Assembly: GCF_032118995.1 (NCBI RefSeq)
Contig: NC_092660.1
Span: 2,247,501 to 2,311,500 of the forward strand
Reading direction: 5' to 3'
Source: Asterias amurensis
Taxonomy: Eukaryota > Echinodermata > Asteroidea > Forcipulatida > Asteriidae
DNA length: 64,000 nucleotides
The position numbers and the translations under genes are program-made. Of the stretch, positions 23,601 through 33,224 are shown one piece after another; positions within the stretch are counted from its first letter, which is position 1; every line of letters begins with the position of its first letter. Under the pieces are notes generated by a model, which worked only from the letters and a program-made list of their open reading frames with translations, was not told the origin of the DNA and searched no databases.

Positions 23601-25776
23601 GTAACAGAGTTGTTGAGAAAGAGGTAATTTTGCTAAAATTTTTGAATTGAATATGAGACCTCGGTCAAATTCAAGGGATAGAAAGCAAACACTCAGTGTG
23701 ACAAGGGTGTTTTTTCTTCCATGATTCTCTTGCAACTTCGATGACCAATCTAGTCCAAATTTTCACAGGTTTGTTATTTTATGCATATATGTTGAGATAC
23801 ACAAAGTGAAAATACTGATCTTTGACAATTACCAAAGGTGTCCAGTGCTTTTAAGACCCAGCTGGAGAGAAGAGCCTCTTGACAGGAACTTTGTTTTAGG
23901 CAATCCTTCTGGCTCCAGCTGTTTTCCTTTCCGTGAGAGGGCGCTCTCAAAAATATTATAATCGCTTCTGGGGTTATATTCATAACCAATACAATTATAA
24001 AGACTGGAACTCATTACAACAAACGGTCATCATATCCATCACAGACAATAAGACCTTTAAAGGCACTGGACACTATAGGTAATTCCTCAAAATAATTATA
24101 AGCATAGAAACTTACTTGGTAACAAGTAATGGAGAGCCAGTGATAGTATAAAACATTGTGAGAAACAGCTGCCTCTGAAGTAAAGTAGTTTTTAAGAAAG
24201 TATAATTTTCCATACTAAGTTAATTTCAAGACCTCCGAATTGGATTTTTTGTTCTCAAAATCAAGCATCTGAAAGCACGCAACTTCGTGTGACAAGGGTG
24301 TTTATTCTTCCATTAATATCTCGCAACTTCGATGACCGATTGAGTTCAAATTTTCACAGGTTTGATATTTTGTTCATATGATTGAGAACCATCAAGTGAG
24401 AATACTGGTCTTTGACAATTACCAATAGTGTCCAGTGTCTTTAAAGGAGTCGTTATAACCCAAATCAAAAGCAACTAAAAACTTTGGCGCACATAAGTGA
24501 CAGAAACCCTGCCGACAAATCGTGTATGCGAGCGCCCGAACCCGGTCAAAAATATGTCGGATTGCTCTTGTTGTGTCTTATAATTGTTTTTACTTATGAG
24601 CATCGTAAGAGGAGGCCTACCATCAAGGACTATTTTTTGTATGCCTCAGCGCCTTTGAGCAAACCAGTGATTTAGGCGCTAAACAAATTGATATGATTGA
24701 TTGATTGATTGTCACTTTTATCTGCCCTTTAAATAAAATAAATAGCAATATCAAATATTCTTTAAATGTTTCCTACTTCTTAACAGGTGTCTGACAGCTT
24801 TGAGTTATCCTTCCTTCATGATTACGTCAAGCTTGATATATTTTTCTTCTATGAAGAAACGGATCACATGTGGAATGGGGGCACAGAAGCACGGTCAGGA
24901 AACAAATTCAAGTAAGTTCAATGTAATTTTTTTCCCTATCAAATATTTATTTTAAATACCAGATAAAAAAATTACCAGATCAGGATTTGAACCAATGACT
25001 TCGGGATGAACGTGTCATTGCTCAGAAACGCTGTACATCGCTAATAACATTCGGATGTACACATATAGGAACAGTTTCCTTGCACGATAAAAAGTCTCGG
25101 AAAAACTTTTAGATGACGTTTTTGCACTGACGCGATGAACTTCTTCTGTAGTATTTGTTATGTATCGCCAAATACAGTGAGTCTGTGCTTCAGAGAACTT
25201 TAGACACAGGTCATGCTTGCTTGCTTTGGTGCAGGATTCAGACTTCTGGCCTAGTGGTTAGCCAGGTCAAGTTTGACTGCCTTTATTATGTCATGAGCAC
25301 CAGGAGAGGTCGAGTACACGCATTTCAATTTCAAACTCATAAATCGACTCTTAAAGTGCTGAAAGTGCGTGTACGTTGCAACACAAGACAAGAGGCGAAT
25401 TCAAACTCACAAATAGCCTTTTAATTTTAATTTAGATACGTCTTTCCCAAGTTCACTCTCTGCTGGTGGAGATTCTCGGCTGAAAGTGCGTGTACCTTGC
25501 AACACAAGACAATACATAGAAGCAAATTCAAACTCACAAATCACTTTTTGTTTTAAATTTAGATACGTCTTTCCCAAGTTCACACTCTGCTGGGCGGAGA
25601 TTCTTGGGATGAAAGTGCGAGTACCTTGCAACACAAGACAATACATTGAGGCAAATTATGGCACAGAGTGGAACCAGAAAGTCACCTCTTGGGACTGGAA
25701 GAGTAGTCCGCCCAACGTCAGACCGAACGGTCAATGGGATCGGGACGAATGGCCTGAGGTCATTCAGGTATTTTAG
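17656..25776 (+). CDS. FKTN: Fukutin, ribitol-5-phosphate transferase, eight coding exons
   Basis: Golgi type II membrane glycosyltransferase; in vertebrates fukutin adds ribitol-5-phosphate to the alpha-dystroglycan O-mannosyl glycan. Exons: 17656-17781, 18857-18913, 20169-20366, 21381-21685, 22290-22552, 23253-23386, 24787-24911, 25563-25776 (stop TAG). All junctions are GT-AG with matching phases, giving 473 residues (human 461). Seen: a hydrophobic anchor at about residues 11-28; VPVFLIEPE in the stem region; [11 protein letters not shown] and [16 protein letters not shown] in the middle; [19 protein letters not shown] then SKDVDFG with the DxD metal motif at 330-332; [44 protein letters not shown] near the C-terminus. 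The start is chosen because MSR followed by a short basic stretch and a membrane anchor matches the family. Introns hold MITEs and SINEs, and intron 7 contains broken copies of exon 8. Confidence 0.95.
17946..18335. mobile_element. Family F MITE in fukutin intron 1
   Basis: Complete second copy with the same ends; includes TTCTCGATAGCGAGAATTAC in the middle. Confidence 0.88.
18338..18777 (-). mobile_element. MITE family A copy, reverse, in fukutin intron 1
   Basis: Immediately follows the family F element. Interior interrupted near 18,543-18,600 by a piece of the TAACCCTCCTGCCGACGGCG element. Confidence 0.75.
18943..19297. mobile_element. Family B palindromic MITE in fukutin intron 2
   Basis: Same ends and centre (GGCCATTTATCGGAGTCAAA); begins 30 bases after the exon 2 donor. 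Confidence 0.88.
19530..19650. repeat. 20-bp minisatellite in fukutin intron 2
   Basis: Five or more units of CTAGTACTAATACCACTACT with one-base length changes, 1-2 bases diverged. Confidence 0.8.
19705..19985. mobile_element. Family D MITE in fukutin intron 2
   Basis: Ends GGGCCCAATTTCATAGCGCT and AGCGCTATGAAATTGGGCCC; the interior is rich in GCTTA/TAAGC motifs. Confidence 0.9.
20697..20955 (+). mobile_element. SINE fragment, 5'-truncated
   Basis: Starts inside the head (GGTTTGACTCCTAGTCGTGA), body CGCCACAGCACC ... CATACCTTGCAGG, end CACTATATAAGAAGCC. Confidence 0.75.
21010..21353 (+). mobile_element. tRNA-Leu-derived SINE in fukutin intron 3
   Basis: Complete head (TGGCCGAGCAGATAAGAGCA), tail (ATT)n ending 28 bases before the exon 4 start at 21,381. 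Confidence 0.88.
21718..22114 (-). mobile_element. tRNA-Leu-derived SINE in fukutin intron 4, reverse
   Basis: Reverse of the same head (GTCGTGGCCGAGCGTTTAAG on the minus strand) with the long body and a (TAT)n tail. A head-only fragment (GGCCGAGCGGTTTAAGAGCA) on the plus strand follows at 22,168-22,207. Confidence 0.85.
22946..23031 (+). mobile_element. Right-end fragment of MITE family A
   Basis: TTATTTTATGCATTAGTTGAG to TGTCCACTGTCTTTAA only, in fukutin intron 5. Confidence 0.7.
23132..23232 (+). mobile_element. SINE 3' tail
   Basis: AAATGGCCCAGTGAACAGGG to (TTA)n; ends 20 bases before fukutin exon 6. Confidence 0.75.
23475..23856 (+). mobile_element. MITE family A copy in fukutin intron 6
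   Basis: Both ends present: TTTAAAGGCACTGGACACTT and GTGTCCAGTGCTTTTAA. Confidence 0.85.
23930..24562 (+). mobile_element. Family S element split by a MITE
   Basis: Halves 23930-24055 and 24445-24562 around the family A insertion. Left end GAGGGCGCTCTCAAAA; similar in order to the copy at 27,885. Confidence 0.7.
24056..24444 (+). mobile_element. MITE family A copy inserted in another element
   Basis: Complete. Its flanks (AATAAGACCT / AAGGAGTCGTTATAACCC) join to match the uninterrupted relative at 27,885-28,148. Confidence 0.85.
25359..25562 (+). pseudogene. Broken tandem copies of fukutin exon 8 start
   Basis: Upstream of the genuine last exon lie two further copies of its 5' part. One (25436 to about 25529) has its own TTTAG acceptor and the codons for [10 protein letters not shown], then loses two bases in the stretch matching GCGGAGATTCTTGGG, which shifts the frame. 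An earlier copy keeps only the part matching AAGTGCGTGTAC...CAAGAC (about 25359-25400). The period is about 127 bp. The genuine exon (25563) continues unbroken to the stop. Confidence 0.85.
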
Positions 25777-25884
25777 AGTGTTTTACTTGCTGCCTTTCAT
25801 GCCAAACAGTACTTGATTTTTTTTAAAGATTACAATTCAGTGAAGCACTTTTGCTACCGTCAGTGCCCAATCTCATAGAGATTG

Positions 25885-26550
25885 GGGTGGCGTGGCTGGG
25901 CGGATAAGAGCACCGAACTCAAGCATGGGTGTGTCTGTTCACCAGAGTGTGGGTTTAAGTCTTGGTCGTGACACTTATATTAACGATAATTGCTTCTCTC
26001 CAACCCGGGTGAATGGGTACCTGTTAGGGCAGAGATGGTTTTTGTAATTGATTTAGCTTATAGTAGCACATATTTGTTGCACAAGCTGTATATACTCCCT
26101 AGGGAGCTATACGATTTCACCCTCCTACTGCTGACACAATTCGTCATTGAGTTGACTGACCATCCAACACCATTGTCTGAGTGGTGAGCAGACTGTGTAG
26201 AAAGTACACCCCCTGAATGTTGGCTTATCTATAGCCAAGCATGGATACTTTCACATGGTAGTAAATGTATCCGTAAACTTTGTTTGGAAACTTTAGAAGG
26301 TGGAATGGTTTATCCTTGGAGTGGTGATTGGAGTGGAAAATCCCAAGATGTGCATCCAGTGTGGTAGGCAGTAGAACAAGACTGGGTTATCTTGTGGTAA
26401 CCCAGATTGGATTACAAAATCAGGGTTGTAAAAGTTATTGAATTTCAAATGGTTTTGGATGGTGTATCAGTAGGAGGGCTAAATGGCCCAGTGACGAGGG
26501 GTAATGTTGGAAGAGCTTTGAGATGCTTTTAGGTTTGTAAAGTGGTACAT
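25885..26550 (+). mobile_element. SINE with extra internal sequence
   Basis: Head at 25,885 (GGCTGGGCGGATAAGAGCAC, GTGTGGGTTTAAGTC), body, then about 250 bases not seen in other copies, then the common end AATGGCCCAGTGACGAGGGG to 26,550. It lies in the fukutin 3' region. Confidence 0.75.
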
Positions 26551-26999
26551 ACGAAATGGTATTTTAGCTGGGGACCTTAATCTGTTAATTAATATTGTTT
26601 TGTGCTAAGCGACTTGTTGAGCTTATTCTCATACCCATCAGCAGAGTACGAACAATTTTGTGTGTATTGTTTTTGGCAAACACAAAATTTGTGTAAATCT
26701 TTTTTGAAACAAATTGGCTGTCTAATTTCTTTCAGGGAAAACGCATTCCAAGGGATTTTGTTTTTGGCAACTAGCAAAAATCAGACCATGCATCAACTCA
26801 TTTGTATTATTTGTAACATATTCACAAATTTACCAAAAATATTATTAATTTATGTACCATATGAAATCAATGCAATCTATTAATTACTTGTTATTTATTA
26901 CTAATGTTCTTGTAAAATGTCTTTTAACTGGTTCCATCGAATGATATGCAGAAAACATGTAATGAGCCATAGCAGTGCAGGTAGAATGTCATGACATGG

Positions 27000-27318
27000 C
27001 TGAGTCATGGCCGAGCGCTTGAGAGCACTGGATTCAAGCTCTGGTGTTTGATCAGCAGACTGTGGGTTCGAATCCCGGTCGTGACACTTGCTTTAAAATT
27101 GGGGAGGTAGTGCTTTCTGCTCTACCGACCAGGCTTCGGACTGATGATACCCAAGCCTACATTCGTATGGACTGTAAAAGGGGTAACCCTGTTTCAGCCC
27201 TAGGAATACATGTAGGTGGCAACAGCCTCTGGACAATTGATTGTAGCCCACACCTTGAAGTGGCCTTCAGGCCTTGTGTGTCTGGCAACTTGCTTAAAAA
27301 AAAAAAAAAAAAAAAAAA
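27000..27318 (+). mobile_element. tRNA-Leu-derived SINE with a poly(A) tail
   Basis: Head TCATGGCCGAGCGCTTGAGA, CTGGATTCAAGCTCTGG (CAA in the anticodon place), GGGTTCGAATCCCGGTCGTG, but a different body (GGTAACCCTGTTTCAGCCC) and a run of about 22 A. Confidence 0.85.
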
Positions 27319-27322
27319 TGCA

Positions 27323-27564
27323 TCAATCGCAAATATGAAGAAAATGGACTACCAAGTCTTTGACTGGAAGTACATCTTGATCTTGCTGATTAGGCTGAAC
27401 ATTTACATTGGCTCGGCTCATGACAAGATAGATATCTGGAACATCAGCGCTCCCGAACGACTGCAACAGTTGATCTTTCGACTTCCAGCGAGTCCAGTCA
27501 CTCTTAAATGTTTCAGACGACAAACTTTTCAAAGTTTGGTTTGGCGCGACTTTGGCCCTTCTGT
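27323..27564 (-). CDS. Unrecognised terminal exon on the minus strand
   Basis: Read on the minus strand, an acceptor (CCCGTTTCAG) at about 27565-27574 opens an uninterrupted frame of about 80 codons ending in TGA at 27323. The product is polar, with stretches such as ETFKSDWTRWKSKDQLLQSF and ADVPDIYLVMSR. I do not recognise a family. It would be the last exon of a gene convergent with fukutin, with its remaining exons at higher coordinates. No poly(A) signal is evident beyond the stop, where a 20-odd base T run (minus strand), the tail of a neighbouring SINE, follows. It could be chance. Confidence 0.3.
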
Positions 27565-27656
27565 CTGAAACGGGTGTTTGTTAGTATTATTTTCGTTTTA
27601 AATAATAAAGGTTTATGTGTACATTTTGTCATCTAAGGTTCACAGAGCCACTGTCC

Positions 27657-27842
27657 TGGGCCCAATTTCATGGCTCTGCTTACCACCGAATTCTGCGCTT
27701 ACGATCACGATTCCCCGCTTACGTGCAAGTGCCGAACTTCGCCGCTAACCCGTGAAATACGCTTGCCGTTAGGACAGAATTCCCTGCTTCAGTAAGCGCC
27801 GATTCTGTACTTACGGTAAGCAGAGCCATGAAATTGGGCCCT
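27657..27842. mobile_element. Family D MITE
   Basis: Ends TGGGCCCAATTTCATGGCTC and GAGCCATGAAATTGGGCCC. Confidence 0.9.
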
Positions 27843-27884
27843 GTTTTCAAGTAGTTTGAGGTAATGCACTGTATTTTTTTAGCT

Positions 27885-28148
27885 AGTGAGGGCGCTCTCA
27901 AATATACTTCCGGGAGTACATGCATTCACACCCGAAACAGTTATTAAAGACTGGAACACAGTACAACCACAGACATTTAATCCACCACGGCCAATAAGAC
28001 CTCTGAAGGAGCCATTACAACCCACCTCTAAAGCAACTTGAAACTACAGCGCAACAAAAGTGACAGAACATTGATTATAACTGTGCAGGATGAATCGTGT
28101 ATATCTCCCGAAGTGATAAATTACTATTGAGAGCGCCCTGACGCGGTC
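27885..28148 (+). mobile_element. Family S element, uninterrupted
   Basis: Inverted ends GTGAGGGCGCTCTCAAA and TTGAGAGCGCCCTGAC. Middle CAATAAGACCTCTGAAGGAG shows the pre-insertion state of the split copy. Confidence 0.7.
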
Positions 28149-28454
28149 AACAATCATTGACAATAAGGCACATTCCTTGAAAGCCTCGCCCACTTCTTAC
28201 AACCTGGCTCCAATGGTTTACTAGAAGCAATGGTCTTTTTGAGATATGGTGCACCGTTCAGTTGAGCAAGTCCTGCTGTGATGATTTATGCAACAAAGTT
28301 TATTATTGGAATTGGCATTTACATGCTTCAAATAATTTGAGCGTGCAGCAAATATACCTTGGTGTTCTGGTGTTCAGGTGTTCAGGTGTTCCTTTTTATT
28401 TTCGATGGTAAACTTTGTATCTAAATGGTTAATTCATGTCCAACTTGTGTACTC

Positions 28455-28973
28455 AGAGTCAAGTCTCGGTCCTTAGTGTTGAGTCGTGAACGCGGTGTTC
28501 AGTCCAAGTCCTCGGTGTTGAGTCCAAGTCATCACTGTTGAGTCCGAGCCCTCAGTGATAAGTTTGAGCCATCACTGTTGAGTCTAGGTCCTCAGTGTTA
28601 ATTCTGAGTCATCAATGTTGAGTCTAGGTCCTCAGTCTTAAGTCTAGGTCATCAGTGTAGAGTCTGAGCCAAGAGTGTTGAGTCCAAGCCCTCAGTGTTA
28701 AGTCTGAGCCCTCAGTGTTGGGTCTGAGTCCACGATGTTGAGTCTCGGCCCTCAGTGTTAAGTCTGAGTCATCAGTGTTGAGTCTGAGTCCTCAGTGTTG
28801 AGTCTGAGTCCTCAGTGTTAAGTCTGAGTCCTCAGTGTTGAGTCTTGGCCCTCAGTGTTAAGTCTGAGTCCTCAGTGTTGAGTCTGGGCCCTCAGTGTTG
28901 AGTAGGAGTCCTCAGTGTTGAGTAGGAGTCCTTGGTGTTAAGTGATGATTCAGGGTCCTAAGTGTTGAGTCAC
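28455..28973. repeat. 20-bp minisatellite
   Basis: About 25 diverged tandem units of CTCAGTGTTGAGTCTGAGTC (20 bp). Intergenic, between fukutin and the HSF-like fragment; no reading frame of note. Confidence 0.9.
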
Positions 28974-29840
28974 CGACCATCATCACTTAACTTGTCGAGT
29001 TACCAAAACTATGACTCGTGCCTGACTCATTTAAACTTATAAGTAATTCTATGAATACCGTGTTCAAATTAAAAAACGTCTATTTGGCAGATCTAGAGGG
29101 AAAAAAGCTTGATGTATTCAATATTTTCAATAAGTCATGCTTAATGCATCCATCCATAGTTATCAAAAGAAGAACTCAATAATAACTGATGAAATAAACA
29201 TGTTTATAATTTTTTTAAATAGAAGCCTGTTTATTGTACAATTTGTTCCACTTTCTTATTGTTGTGAATTGTTAACAGTATGATCATTGTTTTAACAATA
29301 ACATTATTGCTGAAAATGATTTGAACACTTAAAAGGCTGGACATATTGGTTCCATACCCGTGGGCATTTCATAATTTATTCAAATTATATGCTACTTTAA
29401 ACACCAATGAATATGCAAATTGTTTGTCTGCTCCATACATATCAGATACACATCTTTTACATGTAGCTCTATTAACTTTTACTTCTCTTTTGTTTTCTTC
29501 TCAAAGCGTGATATGCGCTCTACAAAAATGGTTCATTGTTTATTGTTATACCTCGGTAACAAACTGAAGTTTGATTGGTCGAGAACCACTCACGTGACGC
29601 ACAACAAAAACGCATGTTACATGGCTCGACGGGCCAGGTAACATGAAAAGTGGGTGTACACCGGTGTACATCACCTTGATCGTTCCCAGCATTGGTCGAT
29701 TTCGCGCTGTGTACGAAACAACCGTAGGTTCAAGGGAATTGTTTCTTGTTCGTCCGCTTATTAAACAATGAATAGACCGTCGTAATAATGTTTGAAGATG
29801 ACAACAGAACTTCGAGAAGAGGAATAAAAATTATACAAAG
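28974..29840. other. Mostly featureless intergenic DNA
   Basis: A 16-base perfect palindrome TGTACACCGGTGTACA near 29,654 and nothing else that I can support. Confidence 0.4.
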
Positions 29841-29997
29841 GTATAACAAAACAATTGTTGCACGTTGTGACTGGGGTCCATGGGTTTTGTACACCCTCGA
29901 GGGAAAATAGCACCCTCGGCTTCGCCTGGGGTTCCATTTTCCCCCTCGAGTGTACAAAACGCCATGGACCCCGTCACAGCGTGCAACATTTGTATAC
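29841..29997. mobile_element. Foldback element
   Basis: Arms GTTGCACGTTGTGACTGGGG, TCCATGGGTTTTGTACA, CCTCGAGGG mirrored at the right; loop GGCTTCGCC region. Confidence 0.88.
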
Positions 29998-30195
29998 TGC
30001 TTCATTGTGCTGAATAATTGTATCAGGTAAATTTGTTGGACACCTTTCTCACCAGCAATTTTGTTCTATTTTAAAAATACCAACTATATAATCTAGTAAA
30101 GTTTGCATTAACACCACCACATGAAATCTCTAGCATGAGAATTGTGATGTTTTCGGTAAAATACCAATACTGTAACAACTTGATGTTTTGATCAG

Positions 30196-30576
30196 TATGC
30201 TATGATGGTCTTCAAGAGAAGACAGATCAATGGTGATCATAATGTTGAATTCTTTCACCACACGTTCTTTTGGGAGCAACCACAACTCATGAGAGAGATT
30301 TCGTTAGATGGCGTCACCACAAACTCTACTATTCTCCACCATGATGCACATTTAAATTCATGCTTATGTCCACGGTGTTACTGCAAACCATACAAAGTTC
30401 CACATCCTACTAAACTGTGCATCCACACATTAGAAGAAGTATTCCCCACCATTATGCTTAAAAGCTTCAGTTCCTACCGACCACCGAAAAGTGCCCCAAG
30501 TGGACATCGTCATTTAAAAATAAGATTGCAGATTATGTACATAAAACATCAATTCAAAGTTTTAAAATATCAATGA
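30196..30576 (+). CDS. Fragment resembling the end of an HSF-type DNA-binding domain
   Basis: An acceptor-like TTTTGATCAG precedes an open frame of 126 codons to TGA at 30574. Its start, with VFKRRQINGDHNVEFFHHTF then PQLMREISLDGV, follows the pattern at the C-terminal end of the heat-shock-factor DNA-binding domain of the HSFY/HSF5 type: (L)FFH, aromatic, PQL, GV. The rest, with a Cys-rich CLCPRCYC, matches nothing I know. The N-terminal two thirds of the domain (LW, FVRQLN motifs) is not seen upstream in the window, so this is either a terminal exon of a split gene or a remnant. Confidence 0.4.
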   Translation, partial: YAMMVFKRRQINGDHNVEFFHHTFFWEQPQLMREISLDGVTTNSTILHHDAHLNSCLCPRCYCKPYKVPHPTKLCIHTLEEVFPTIMLKSFSSYRPPKSAPSGHRHLKIRLQIMYIKHQFKVLKYQ

Positions 30577-30644
30577 ATTTGTCTGTTGGAATGTTTCCTG
30601 GGTATAAAAAAAAACTATGTCTGTCTGCAGCCGATATACTAAAA

Positions 30645-30825
30645 CAGGAACCAATTTCGTAAAGCTGTCAAGCAGAAGTTCTGCTGAGCAAATTTCTTTG
30701 CTAAGCAAGAAATGATTGGGGTACTACTCCTAGCATAAACTGTGGTATTCTGGTTGGTAACCTATTTTGCCAAGCAAGAGTTTTCCGTGCTAAGCAAGCT
30801 TTTGTGCTTACATGCTTTATGAATT
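30645..30825. mobile_element. Family D element, decayed
   Basis: CCAATTTCGTAAAGCTGTCA to TGCTTTATGAATTG with many GCTAAGCAAG motifs. Confidence 0.65.
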
Positions 30826-30890
30826 GCGATAACCTAACCCTCCTGCCGACTGCGAAAAGAGGGTTACATAATCGCAACTAGCCCAATGTC
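30826..30890. mobile_element. Family E hairpin fragment
   Basis: TTGCGATAACCTAACCCTCC ... GAGGGTTACATAATCGCAA; a compact inverted repeat. Confidence 0.7.
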
Positions 30891-31133
30891 TACTTTTTGA
30901 ATGCTAAATATAAATTAAATGTCACGAGAAAAATTTCAAGGACTCTTTGTTAAACAACAAACACATCCAAAACATTCAATTCTCATCATTTGGTGCCACA
31001 ATAGAGCTATAAAAAAGAGCTGCAAGTTTCCACTGAAATGGAGGTAGTATTCCTCGAAACATCTCGACCGGGGGAGGCGTAGTCCTGCGCAAGAAGGGTT
31101 AACAAGTCTTAAAGTGATGACACCACCATGAAA

Positions 31134-31685
31134 TCAAGATAGATGTTCCTCATCGTCATCAGATATCGAAAAGTTCCTCGCCATGTTGTGTTGAGGGGTG
31201 TTCTCAATCCTCGGTGAACTGTGCCCAAATCCAGGCAGGCGAACGTCCGGTGAAGCAGACTGTCTGCTGTGCTCAGGAGTAGCGTTTGTCATTTTCTTAA
31301 CACCTTGCTCAAAATCTGAAGCATGTCGACTCCGGGATGACGGGGTCCTCCGCAACGTATCCACAAGAATTTCTAAAGATGGCAGCTCCTGACAAACATC
31401 GTCTAGAATTTTACTCCTCTGTTTCAGGAACGATATCTGAGAGTCTTTTTCCCGACAGGAGCCCATGAGGTGCTGAACATGCATCTCCGACGACTCCAAG
31501 GACCTCCGTAGTTCAGCGATCTCGCGGTCTTTAGATCGGCCGAGCTCACGCAGCGTTGACTCGGCCTCCTCGTCCCGTCTCATCATCGCTTCTGCTTGTT
31601 CCTGTACCGTACCTTCCAAGTCCTGGACTCGCTGGTAAAGCTTTTGAAGGTGTTCATTTGCCTCCTTTATATTAGACTTGTTCAT
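31134..31685 (-). CDS. VMAC-like: VMAC-like coiled-coil protein, single exon
   Basis: Intact 183-codon frame, ATG at 31685, stop TGA at 31134. It resembles vimentin-type intermediate filament-associated coiled-coil protein (human 169 residues): IKEANEHLQKLYQRVQDLE at the start, ELGRSKDREIAELR, EMHVQHLMGS, and the ILDDVCQELPSLEILVDTL block that ends the coiled coil. Residues about 5-105 show heptads rich in L, E, R and Q; 110-183 is Ser/Pro-rich and ends acidic (DDDEEH). The family has no catalytic role; the mammalian protein is reported to associate with vimentin, and the role here is inferred. CCDC92 shares the HLMGS block and is the main alternative. No intron is needed. The neighbouring FBXL12-like gene points the opposite way, head to head, 1.8 kb off. 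Confidence 0.75.
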   Translation of the reverse strand: MNKSNIKEANEHLQKLYQRVQDLEGTVQEQAEAMMRRDEEAESTLRELGRSKDREIAELRRSLESSEMHVQHLMGSCREKDSQISFLKQRSKILDDVCQELPSLEILVDTLRRTPSSRSRHASDFEQGVKKMTNATPEHSRQSASPDVRLPGFGHSSPRIENTPQHNMARNFSISDDDEEHLS

Positions 31686-32394
31686 CTTTATTGTTGTTAC
31701 CCCTCGACTTTTGTTCCTTTTGTAGAGCTTTTGTTTACATTTTCATTTACTGCCGGTCAAAAGAAAGCCACGTTGCTGTATAATTGGAATTTCGTACAGA
31801 CATGTTTACTTCCGGTTCGGAGCCCTTTAAACTCACTTGGTACCCTGCGCTGGCACGTGCAATTCGAATGAATTTGTCACGTTAGACACCAGGGATTAGG
31901 TAAAACTTACCTTGAGGGCGCTGTTTAATAAGTGTAACAAAATTAATATAACGGGACAAATCACAACGGAAGGGAAGGCAATAAACAATAGTTTATCTTT
32001 GGAACTCTTTATATTCAACAAGAATGATCTTGAACTGAACATTCTTCTACCTCCATGGTTGAGCTACGAAGAATAGATACAGTGTAAGAACAGCTTTTTT
32101 TTAAAAATAAACTCTGACGTCTTTTTGTAAAGATATTTTTATCTTTGCTCGTATAATTAATTCCTATGTAGTACTTTACTAGTCACTAGTAGTAGTAGGC
32201 CTATATGGCATGTTTAATATTTTACTCTATCCATCCCACGTGCAATTTTCTCGTAGTTTGTATCCTTTTTTATCGTTTCTATTTTATGTCTTCCTTATTT
32301 TTGAATGATTTTTGTACACAGAGGACCACAATGAAAATAAGCTCTTAAAATCCATTTTTTAGCTCTTACTAGTCTTATTATATTTTTATATAGT
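31686..32394. other. VMAC-like upstream region
   Basis: No TATA box seen on the minus strand near the start codon; AT-rich towards 32.4 kb. Nothing else recognised. Confidence 0.4.
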
Positions 32395-32532
32395 CGGATA
32401 ACTTTCCGTATGGATGGAGCCACCACTTTTTCACTCATTTTTACAAAAAGGGCTATCTCATTGAGGTAAATTAGATACTATATTATTTCATATCGAGTGA
32501 AAAAGTGGTGGCGCCATACGGAAACTGTTCCA
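32395..32532. mobile_element. MITE with TTCCGTATGG ends
   Basis: Left AACTTTCCGTATGG...CCACCACTTTTTCACT, right AGTGAAAAAGTGGTGGCGCC...CCATACGGAAAC. Confidence 0.8.
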
Positions 32533-32814
32533 TATAGTCTTTTAAAATGACATTCAATTTCTCAGAATCAGATTCCATTATACTGTTTGTAAATGTAATG
32601 GAATTTGACAAGCTTTCTTTTAATTCTAAAATTTCATGTATTTAACTTGTTTTTGTCAACTTACTGCCATTTTTAAAGAAGTGCAAGAATTCTGTGGGAT
32701 TGTCTAATATTAGTAATAAAAACAATCAAACAAACAGACATCTCATTCATTCACAGCAGACAGACGCAACGGCAACACAACGGATGCTTTCTCTCTACTC
32801 TACCTAGCCAGAAG

Positions 32815-32910
32815 CTGGATAACGTAACCCTCCTGATGACGGCGGAGCGTGTGGCTCTCCTCTGGCTCCACCGTCGGCAGGAGGGTTACGTATCGCAGCT
32901 ACCTAGCCAG
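32815..32910. mobile_element. Small hairpin element, family E
   Basis: Arms GCTGGATAACGTAACCCTCC and GGAGGGTTACGTATCGCAGC. Fragments of it lie at 18,543 and 30,828. Confidence 0.8.
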
Positions 32911-32954
32911 CTTCTAGAAACATAAGGCTCCCCCGCTCACGGGGGAGCCTTATA

Positions 32955-33150
32955 TATTGTTAGTCGACGATGTAAAAGGAAAACCATGCAATTTCGAGGC
33001 ATATTCGTGTGGATCATGTATTATTTTTTTTAAACCTCTTTCTAACCATAGCATTTAATGACAAACGGTTACAAACGCTTTGTATAGACCATAGAGTTAC
33101 TCTATGTACATAGACCACCTCGTTTAATCCAAGTTAACGTGTTCCCTTAA
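32955..33150. mobile_element. Right half of a family B element
   Basis: GTCGACGATGTAAAAGGAAA to AACGTGTTCCCTTAA; the left arm is missing. Confidence 0.75.
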
Positions 33151-33224
33151 AATGTTGAGTTGTACTGTAGCCAAGGTGGTCCAACTGATAGACCAGCAAG
33201 CTAGCCCAGTGGCAAGGCAGTTCC

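Noticed and set aside
24484..24675. 63-codon frame with a hydrophobic stretch
   Set aside because: Lies mostly in the split S element; its relative at 27.9-28.1 kb does not keep the frame.
27000..27090. Functional tRNA-Leu gene
   Set aside because: Acceptor stem mismatches and direct continuation into a SINE body with poly(A); the same head occurs in several dispersed copies.
28455..28973. CRISPR-like array
   Set aside because: Continuous minisatellite without distinct spacers, in animal DNA.
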